Source of the DNA: a virus
IMG/VR virus record: IMGVR_UViG_3300022699_000293
Span: 23,131-87,130 of that record
Length of the DNA stretch: 64,000 nt
Strand: one strand, 5' to 3'
The position numbers and the translations under genes are program-made. Shown one piece after another: positions 59,627 to 64,000 of the stretch (positions are counted from its first letter, which is position 1; each line of letters starts with the position of its first letter). A model generated the notes under the pieces. That model saw only the letters and a list, made by a program, of their open reading frames with translations. It had not been told where the DNA came from and ran no database searches.

Positions 59627-59863
59627 AAACGCATCAGTTTTTCTAGCGCACATGCAAAATTTTCATGCGTCCTTAGATATGTCTATTTTGCGTGTTTTCT
59701 AAGGAAAAATAGTTCGTTACGAACTCTGAGACTGTTAATTAACAAGCATATTAGGTAAAGTTTTTAATAAGTTATATTATCATTATTATGTACCATAATA
59801 ATAATAATACTAACTTATTAAAAGACTTAATAATTCAAGTGATGCGTCACTTAAGTTCTATGC
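59627..59863. other. AT-rich palindromic gap before tRNA-Lys
   Basis: No gene is seen in this stretch. It holds several inverted repeats: CCTTAG/CTAAGG near 59671-59705, TAGTTCGTTACGAACT at 59710-59725, a near-perfect 30-bp AT-only-type hairpin at 59764-59827 with a three-base loop, and AAGTGATGCGTCACTT near 59838. This could be a replication or regulatory site. Confidence 0.6.
59764..59827. repeat. 30-bp near-perfect AT-rich inverted repeat
   Basis: The left arm TTTTTAATAAGTTATATTAT... and the right arm ending ...ACTTATTAAAAG pair along about 30 positions with one bulge and one or two mismatches, around the loop TAC. T-before-A polarity argues against a terminator. Confidence 0.8.
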
Positions 59864-59871
59864 TATAATTG
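59864..59871 (+). promoter_or_regulatory. TATAATTG box abutting tRNA-Lys
   Basis: GCTATAATTG ends on the first base of tRNA-Lys. A normal start site would fall inside the tRNA, so either the spacing of this promoter class is very short or the match is fortuitous here. Confidence 0.35.
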
Positions 59872-59944
59872 GACCCGTAGTTCAGCCAGGAAGAATAGCG
59901 GACTTTTAATCCGTAGGTCGTGGGTTCGAATCCCACCGGGTCCT
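59871..59944 (+). tRNA. tRNA-Lys(TTT)
   Basis: Acceptor GGACCCG pairs with CGGGTCC. Anticodon loop CTTTTAA. T arm GTGGG-TTCGAAT-CCCAC. Confidence 0.92.
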
Positions 59945-59990
59945 CCAAAAACTCGAAAAGAAAAACTGACAAAAAAACAAGGAATACAGC

Positions 59991-60188
59991 ATGAAAGTAC
60001 GAATCGAATTTAACATGGACAACGCAGCTTTCGAAGACAACGGTTTTCAAGAAATACGTCGCATTACCCATAAAGCTGCAGTAAAGGCAGATGAAATGCT
60101 GCACAACCACGAATACGTTTCCGGTGCTTTGAAAGATACTAACGGTAACACTGTAGGTTCTGTACAACTTCTTGAAACAGAGGAGTAA
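59991..60188 (+). CDS. Small hypothetical protein
   Basis: A 65-residue protein (MKVRIEFNMDNAAFEDNGFQ...) with an alpha/beta look (IEFNMDNAAF, then a His-containing helix, then VGSVQLLETE). The pattern recurs in phage proteins of unknown role. Confidence 0.65.
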   Translation: MKVRIEFNMDNAAFEDNGFQEIRRITHKAAVKADEMLHNHEYVSGALKDTNGNTVGSVQLLETEE

Positions 60189-60191
60189 CTC

Positions 60192-60413
60192 ATGTTTATG
60201 AATGATCGGAAAAAACAACAAGAAAAAAAGCGTGACTATCATGCGTTGTGGCTATTTTTATGCGTAACCTTAATAGCTATGCTTTTTACTAATTTCTACA
60301 TAGGGTTGGCACTTGGTAGTATTATTACAGCTTTATATTGGTCAACTGCAACAGAAGAAATAAGGGAAGAAGAACGACAACGTAGACTATACGAGCAAAA
60401 AAGAAATTTCTAA
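60192..60413 (+). CDS. Small two-helix membrane protein
   Basis: A 73-residue protein with a basic start, two adjacent hydrophobic segments at about 17-50 (LWLFLCVTLIAMLFTNFYIG, then LALGSIITALYW) and a charged tail. Size and topology would suit a holin-like protein but equally other small phage membrane proteins. Confidence 0.65.
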   Translation: MFMNDRKKQQEKKRDYHALWLFLCVTLIAMLFTNFYIGLALGSIITALYWSTATEEIREEERQRRLYEQKRNF

Positions 60414-60830
60414 TTCTTCTAAAATTTTAAACAAACATGTTAGCTAAGACTTTCCAGTGTAGTTCGTTACGAACTATGTATTCAATGAATATACTCTATT
60501 TACACAATATTTTTTTTGCAATACCATATGCTTGTCCAAGCGCTTTCACTGGGGATGACCCCAGTGACGCACCGACAAGCATATACTTGAATTCAAGTAA
60601 CATGTTTCACGTATTGGTTTAGTGTGTAGACTTCACTAAGTCGAGCGTTACGCTCGAGTTCTAGTCTTTAAGTATCCCTAGAAGAGATTTTTCAAAGTCG
60701 TTGGAAAATTTGCTTACGGCTCCTTCTTTTTATTTAGGACCTCGAAGAGCTGACTAAATAAAAACAAAGAGCCCGACGCAAACTTTTCCATACACTTTGA
60801 AAACTAATTCAAGCAATACGGAGAACAACT
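60414..60830. other. Palindrome-rich non-coding gap
   Basis: About 415 nt without a credible gene. It holds TAGTTCGTTACGAACT (60460-60475, identical to 59710), a two-tier hairpin (ATATGCTTGT/ACAAGCATAT at 60526-60584 enclosing TCACTGGGG/CCCCAGTGA), and TATACTTG at 60582-60589. TCGAGCG/CGCTCGA lies near 60643, and TTTTTATTTAG/CTAAATAAAAA at 60727-60764. It is likely a structured RNA or control region. Confidence 0.6.
60582..60589 (+). promoter_or_regulatory. Putative phage promoter (TATACTTG) overlapping a hairpin arm
   Basis: The box shares bases with the right arm of the 60526-60584 hairpin. Transcription from it would cover the following palindromes and then the gene at 60831. Confidence 0.4.
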
Positions 60831-61109
60831 ATGGCAAAGAAAATGACTCTTAGAAAGTGTACTACTCCCGGATGTAACATTCTAATCGAAGTCCTTAAAA
60901 CTACACCTTTGAATGCCCGACGCTATTGTTCTAAGTGCATGGCTGAAAAAAGAAAGAAAGGTTGTGTGGTTTGCGGTGCTTTTGCAGGAAACCGACGAGA
61001 ACTAGTTTGGTTCAAAGGTGCCTACTATTGTCGGGAACATGTAAATACTCCTTACAAACCGGAAACTCTTCGAACTCGGCGTTGTAGTAGCTTGGCTTCT
61101 GCAATATAA
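60831..61109 (+). CDS. Small zinc-binding protein
   Basis: A 92-residue basic protein with two probable zinc sites: CTTPGCN with CSKC, and CVVCG with YYCREH. ATG follows ACGGAGAACAACT. It may bind nucleic acid. No family recognised. Confidence 0.7.
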   Translation: MAKKMTLRKCTTPGCNILIEVLKTTPLNARRYCSKCMAEKRKKGCVVCGAFAGNRRELVWFKGAYYCREHVNTPYKPETLRTRRCSSLASAI

Positions 61110-61129
61110 TCGAACGCACGGAGGAAACC

Positions 61130-61510
61130 ATGAAGTCGTCGGAATACGTTAAAAAGTGTGTTGTTACTGAATCCTACGATCTAGAAGAGATAAGAAGCCG
61201 GTTGCAAGACGAGAGCTTGATCAGGGTACTGCATGCGGCTTTGGGCTTGGCGACAGAAGCAGCAGAGATACTTGACATGGTAAAGAAGCACGTATACTAC
61301 GGCAAGGAACTAGACTTGGTTAATCTGAAAGAAGAGTTGGGAGATTCTAATTGGTATCAGTCAATTCTCGTAGATCTTTTGGACTTGTCTTGGGAAGACA
61401 TATGGGAAACTAATATAGAAAAACTACAAAAAAGATACGGAAACAAATTCAGTAAAGAAAAAGCTTTGAACAGAGACTTGGAAAAAGAAAGAAAAATTTT
61501 AGAAAAATAA
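61130..61510 (+). CDS. MazG-like nucleotide pyrophosphohydrolase
   Basis: A 126-residue all-alpha NTP pyrophosphatase. ALGLATEAAEILDMVKK supplies the first acidic metal ligands, LKEELGDSNWYQSILVD the second (EELGD), and the end (IEKLQKRYGNKFSKEKALNRD) matches the conserved MazG-like tail. Phage MazG-type enzymes hydrolyse NTPs or alarmones and may adjust host stress signalling. ACGGAGG precedes the ATG. Confidence 0.85.
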   Translation: MKSSEYVKKCVVTESYDLEEIRSRLQDESLIRVLHAALGLATEAAEILDMVKKHVYYGKELDLVNLKEELGDSNWYQSILVDLLDLSWEDIWETNIEKLQKRYGNKFSKEKALNRDLEKERKILEK

Positions 61511-61528
61511 TTTTGGAGGTCTGAAGTG

Positions 61529-61897
61529 ATGAAGAAAAAATTGAGCGAATTGTGGGGATGGTACAGAAAACTTCCTTGGTGGGGGAAGTTGTTATGTATT
61601 CTCCCTGTTGTGTTGTTCGCGGGTGCTTTGGTGTTTTACTACGTCTTTGCACCTAGCGGCATTGGTCGTGGCAAGTCTGACGAGAAACACGAAGAAGTAG
61701 TAGACGAAGCTTTAGACCGCAATGAAGAACTTATCAACACTTTAGACCACCTTGTAAAAACCAAAAAAAAAGAAATAGCCACCAAATTAAATCAAGCTCA
61801 TGCTGTAGATACGGATACACTTAAAGCAAGAGAAAAGATACAGCAGGCCAACTCTATGGAAGAACTTCTAAAATTACAAAAGGAGCTAGGGTTATGA
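61529..61897 (+). CDS. Inner-membrane coiled-coil protein, possible i-spanin
   Basis: A 122-residue protein with a short cytoplasmic start, one transmembrane helix at about 19-40 (LLCILPVVLFAGALVFYYVF) and a charged coiled coil. This N-in, periplasmic-coil topology is that of i-spanins. The next gene overlaps by 4 nt and carries a signal peptide. No lipobox partner is evident, so the role is tentative. GGAGGT with 8-nt spacing supports ATG 61529. Confidence 0.55.
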   Translation: MKKKLSELWGWYRKLPWWGKLLCILPVVLFAGALVFYYVFAPSGIGRGKSDEKHEEVVDEALDRNEELINTLDHLVKTKKKEIATKLNQAHAVDTDTLKAREKIQQANSMEELLKLQKELGL

Positions 61898-62358
61898 AAC
61901 TCCTAAGTTTTATGTGTGTTTTGTTATTTGCTTATCCTGCAGTGGCAGAAGAACCCTACACTCAATTGTACAAGTTACCTGTTCCTGAAAAATGTAACGT
62001 AGAGGATGAAGAAAAGTGGTGCATAGACTTAGATGACTGGAAAACAATCGTCCTTATGGCTAACGATTATCGTGGTCTCTTTATGTGGCGCTTGGAAATT
62101 TCCGGAGCTTTAGACGCACATGAAGATGTCATCATGGGCTATGACCTCAAGGTACAAGCTTTAGAAAACTCTTTAAGTATCCTGCAAAAAGAACGAGATT
62201 ATAAGAATACACGCATAGAAGAACTCGAAAGTTATTTTCGGCAAGGCAATCGAGAACACAAGTTAGAAAAATGTTTGATGTGGGGGGTAATTCTTGTAGA
62301 AACTATAGCTATTGGAGCTTTGGGAATTTCAGGGTTTGCGCATACCGTGAACAACTAG
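61894..62358 (+). CDS. Secreted/membrane coiled-coil protein
   Basis: A 154-residue protein with a signal peptide (LLSFMCVLLFAYPAVAEE), two periplasmic Cys, a coiled coil at about 80-115 and a C-terminal transmembrane helix at about 128-148. It is coupled (ATGA) to the preceding gene; the pair could form a spanin-like or other envelope complex. Confidence 0.6.
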   Translation: MKLLSFMCVLLFAYPAVAEEPYTQLYKLPVPEKCNVEDEEKWCIDLDDWKTIVLMANDYRGLFMWRLEISGALDAHEDVIMGYDLKVQALENSLSILQKERDYKNTRIEELESYFRQGNREHKLEKCLMWGVILVETIAIGALGISGFAHTVNN

Positions 62359-62732
62359 TATCTCGAGCGATACCGTTGCCCATAACCGATTGCCTGTAAT
62401 TCCGGATTTGTGTTGTAGTTGTCATACCGGCTAGGTTGGTCGTCATTCTCTTTACCGTGTAATAAAGCTGCTCCCCCTAACAAACCAGCTCCAGCACCTA
62501 AGCCAATTTTCGCGGCCAAAGGTAAACCCTTCACTTTAGACCATATTCTACGAAAAACTCCAGACTTGGGTTGTTCGCGAGCGGGTATGTGGACCAATCC
62601 AGGTGTTCCAGGAGGTCGTGGTGGCCGTGCACCTGGCGGAAGCCAATCTGATATAGGTACGTCAGCACCTAATTTAAATAGAGTCCAAGTATCCGCAAAA
62701 CCATGTTGAAACGATGTTGATAGCTTATACAT
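62355..62732 (-). CDS. Small glycine-zipper protein
   Basis: A 125-residue protein: an N-terminal amphipathic part (ADTWTLFKLGAD), a Pro-rich linker, then a Gly/Ala/Leu hydrophobic helix at about 75-95 (AAKIGLGAGAGLLGGAALL). It is convergent with, and overlaps by 4 nt, the plus-strand gene. A TATATT box and AAGGT precede it. Confidence 0.65.
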   Translation of the reverse strand: MYKLSTSFQHGFADTWTLFKLGADVPISDWLPPGARPPRPPGTPGLVHIPAREQPKSGVFRRIWSKVKGLPLAAKIGLGAGAGLLGGAALLHGKENDDQPSRYDNYNTNPELQAIGYGQRYRSRY

Positions 62733-62793
62733 ACCTTAAATATAGGCTATTCGCTGGTACAAGACAATAGTTTCCAAACAAGGGGAGGTTGGT

Positions 62794-62982
62794 TTGACGG
62801 AAGAAGGACGGTACGCGATCCGGTATGATGGGCATCTAAACAATAACGGAAAGGAGGTAATTCGAGGTGGGGCGCTGGAGACGCCCGAGGAACGATTTGG
62901 ACTGGGTTGTTTGCAGGAGGAAGAGGCGGTAGTGTTCCAATTACCGGAAGAAAAAAATTGTTTTTTCGACCCCCTTCTGTAA
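62794..62982 (+). CDS. Possible small protein (TTG start)
   Basis: A 62-residue frame starting with TTG behind GGGGAGG. The region is richer in GC than its surroundings. The peptide (MTEEGRYAIRYDGHLNNNG...) is acidic. Only the ribosome site supports it, so confidence is low. Confidence 0.35.
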   Translation: MTEEGRYAIRYDGHLNNNGKEVIRGGALETPEERFGLGCLQEEEAVVFQLPEEKNCFFDPLL

Positions 62983-63008
62983 TTTAACAATATTTTCGTA
63001 TTGCGATG

Positions 63009-63034
63009 GAGGGGCTTCGCGCCCCTCTTTCTTT
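63009..63034 (+). terminator. Intrinsic terminator
   Basis: GAGGGGC (63009-63015) pairs with GCCCCTC (63021-63027) around a five-base loop, followed by TTTCTTT. It ends transcription just ahead of the promoter box at 63039. Confidence 0.8.
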
Positions 63035-63038
63035 GGCC

Positions 63039-63046
63039 TATAATTG
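63039..63046 (+). promoter_or_regulatory. Putative phage promoter (TATAATTG)
   Basis: GGCCTATAATTG lies 5 nt after the terminator T-run and just before a long leader hairpin of the gene at 63147. It is an exact match to the recurrent box. Confidence 0.6.
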
Positions 63047-63050
63047 AAAT

Positions 63051-63122
63051 GAGTGCTCAATTCGTTACGCGGAGTTTTGATTTGGCGGTCACTCCTCCTT
63101 GGGCTAACGAATTTGAGCACTC
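63051..63122 (+). promoter_or_regulatory. Leader hairpin ahead of the gene at 63147
   Basis: GAGTGCTCAATTCGTTA (63051-63067) pairs with TAACGAATTTGAGCACTC (63105-63122) with a one-base bulge. A short GGAG/CTCC helix lies inside. It occupies nearly the entire 5' leader, so it may control stability or translation. Confidence 0.6.
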
Positions 63123-63146
63123 TTTAGTATCTAAAGGAGATTCTAA

Positions 63147-63440
63147 ATGCAAACACTAAAAGAAGTTTTCTTACACGAACTGAAAAATAAAGAAAAACAG
63201 TGTACGGAATACGACAAAAAATTAAATAAAGAACCCTTGGATACATCTCCTGAACAAGCACTCATGTGGCGAAAAGCTTTTAAATATGTAAAATTAGCAA
63301 GAATGCATTTACTCAGTGCTAAGCATAAGCTTCAGTTGAACGATTATAATGCATTTCCTTATACTTTCGGACAAGCCTGTTCCAATCTAGGAAGAACTTA
63401 TGAAATCTACGAACAAATCCGCAATTACAATCAACTTTGA
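63147..63440 (+). CDS. Small hypothetical helical protein
   Basis: A 97-residue helical, Lys-rich protein (MQTLKEVFLHELKNKEKQ...). AAAGGAG precedes the ATG after the leader hairpin. It overlaps the next gene by 41 nt. Function unknown. Confidence 0.65.
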   Translation: MQTLKEVFLHELKNKEKQCTEYDKKLNKEPLDTSPEQALMWRKAFKYVKLARMHLLSAKHKLQLNDYNAFPYTFGQACSNLGRTYEIYEQIRNYNQL

Positions 63441-63711
63441 GTCTCCCGAGAATGCCGAAGATTTTGTTGACAACATCGTTCTTCATATAACCACCAATGA
63501 TGACGGTAAGCCTATAGTCTCCCTGGGACAGCTTTTAAACATTTTAATAAGGTGTACCGCTGTGTTAACTTTAATTTCTTGTAAAAAATTAGAAGACGTT
63601 TACCATAACGCCTCGCACTTTAGTAGCTTTATTGCCGACGCTATTCAAGAAGCTTTGGAAAACAAATTTCAAGTAAATATTAATATACAAGATCGTACGG
63701 ACGTAAATTAG
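63400..63711 (+). CDS. Small hypothetical protein
   Basis: A 103-residue protein with a beta start (AITINFESPENAEDFVDNIV) and helical remainder. ATG 63400 follows AGGAAGAACTT within the end of the previous gene. Function unknown. Confidence 0.65.
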   Translation: MKSTNKSAITINFESPENAEDFVDNIVLHITTNDDGKPIVSLGQLLNILIRCTAVLTLISCKKLEDVYHNASHFSSFIADAIQEALENKFQVNINIQDRTDVN

Positions 63712-63760
63712 GTTGTTTTAGCGGTACAAGAATATGAACTCTAACAAGAAAGGTTGTCTG

Positions 63761-64000
63761 ATGACTGAGCGATACGAAGTCAACGGTGAGACTGTTCTGG
63801 ATACCGCCACTGGCCTGGAGTGGCAAACCGAGGCGGCTGAGCCGATGACTCGGGACGCGGCAACAACATATGCCGCATCCCTCGGCGACGGCTGGGAGTT
63901 ACCGACAGCTCAAGAGCTGTTTGAGCTGCCCGTCGACTGGGCGGCCTGGGGGTACAACAAAAATCAGTTTTGGTCGTCATCGGTCTACCCGGGCTATCCA
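63761..64000 (+). CDS. DUF1566-like protein, N-terminal part (cut by window end)
   Basis: The first 80 residues of a protein that runs past the window. VLDTATGLEWQTEAAEPMTR, AATTYAASLGDGWELPTAQE and NQFWSSSVYPG follow the DUF1566 (Lcl-type) pattern TGLxWQ, WxLPTxxEL and FWSSS, a C-type-lectin-like fold. Such domains act as adhesins and are frequent targets of diversity-generating retroelements. GC content is far above the phage average, pointing to recent acquisition. AAGAAAGG precedes the ATG. Confidence 0.65.
   Translation, partial: MTERYEVNGETVLDTATGLEWQTEAAEPMTRDAATTYAASLGDGWELPTAQELFELPVDWAAWGYNKNQFWSSSVYPGYP

Noticed and set aside
60437-60622. A 61-residue plus-strand frame
   Set aside because: It runs across a two-tier hairpin and a promoter box, has no ribosome site and gives a composition unlike neighbouring proteins.
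60727-60764. Terminator at the 11-bp hairpin
   Set aside because: The arms run T-rich then A-rich, opposite to an intrinsic terminator on either strand.
1-64000. CRISPR array
   Set aside because: No regularly spaced direct repeats with variable spacers were found; the tandem repeats at 19930 and 29414 are coding and contiguous.
1-64000. Cyanophage photosynthesis or host-metabolism genes
   Set aside because: The tmRNA tag prompted a look, but nothing resembling psbA, psbD, hli or carbon-metabolism genes is present.
1-64000. Insertion sequences or transposases
   Set aside because: No protein with a transposase motif and no paired terminal repeats around a gene were seen.

Overview
The window is a stretch of a large tailed bacteriophage genome, with no sign of a cellular chromosome. 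It has a portal protein, a capsid maturation protease, a probable scaffold and major capsid protein, a contractile tail sheath and a baseplate spike. It also has an amidase endolysin, 13 clear tRNA genes and a tmRNA. Coding density is very high with many ATGA and TAATG overlaps. Most of the window is AT-rich, with three visibly GC-richer patches near 51.7-52.3, 62.8-63.0 and 63.7-64.0 kb. The contractile sheath points to a myovirus. The host is not certain. The tmRNA tag peptide resembles the cyanobacterial ANNIV-F-APVAA type, and the RNA polymerase beta-prime chain is divided at about the place where cyanobacteria divide rpoC1 from rpoC2, so a cyanobacterial host is the best guess. No photosynthesis gene was seen.

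Layout. 0.1-1.2 kb (minus): an acidic-tailed Cys-cluster protein. 1.3-2.4 kb (plus): a sigma-70 family factor with zinc ribbons inserted in it. 2.4-8.8 kb (minus): a coupled operon with SNF2-type helicase, Cas4/RecB-like nuclease, amidase endolysin, zinc proteins and a ParB-like protein. 8.9-11.2 kb (plus): portal and a follower gene. 11.4-19.2 kb: a three-gene RNA polymerase operon. Its first gene fuses beta to the N-terminal part of beta-prime, its second is a primase-polymerase fused to a LigD-type 3'-phosphoesterase, and its third is the C-terminal part of beta-prime. 19.2-44.1 kb: virion morphogenesis genes (protease, scaffold, capsid, neck, sheath, tube, spike). 44.2-45.6 kb (minus): a HExxH protein and small genes. 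45.7-50.5 kb: further virion or membrane proteins. 50.5-56.4 kb: tmRNA and 12 tRNAs interspersed with small genes and strongly folded intergenic DNA. 56.4-64.0 kb: small virion-like and zinc proteins, tRNA-Lys, MazG-like and spanin-like genes, palindrome-rich gaps, and the start of a GC-rich DUF1566-like protein cut by the window end.

How it fits together. The phage carries both catalytic RNA polymerase subunits and its own sigma factor. A recurrent motif (often preceded by CCC) reading TATAATTG or TATACTTG lies upstream of the RNAP operon, the sheath gene, several structural genes and tRNAs. It lacks a regular -35 box and is a good candidate for the promoter class read by the phage enzyme. 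The 0.1-1.3 kb divergent region instead carries TTGACA-like boxes suited to a host sigma-70. I see no alpha or omega subunit. The primase-polymerase/phosphoesterase gene inserted between the two RNAP pieces is the most unusual arrangement here and may link transcription with priming or 3'-end repair; that link is inference only.
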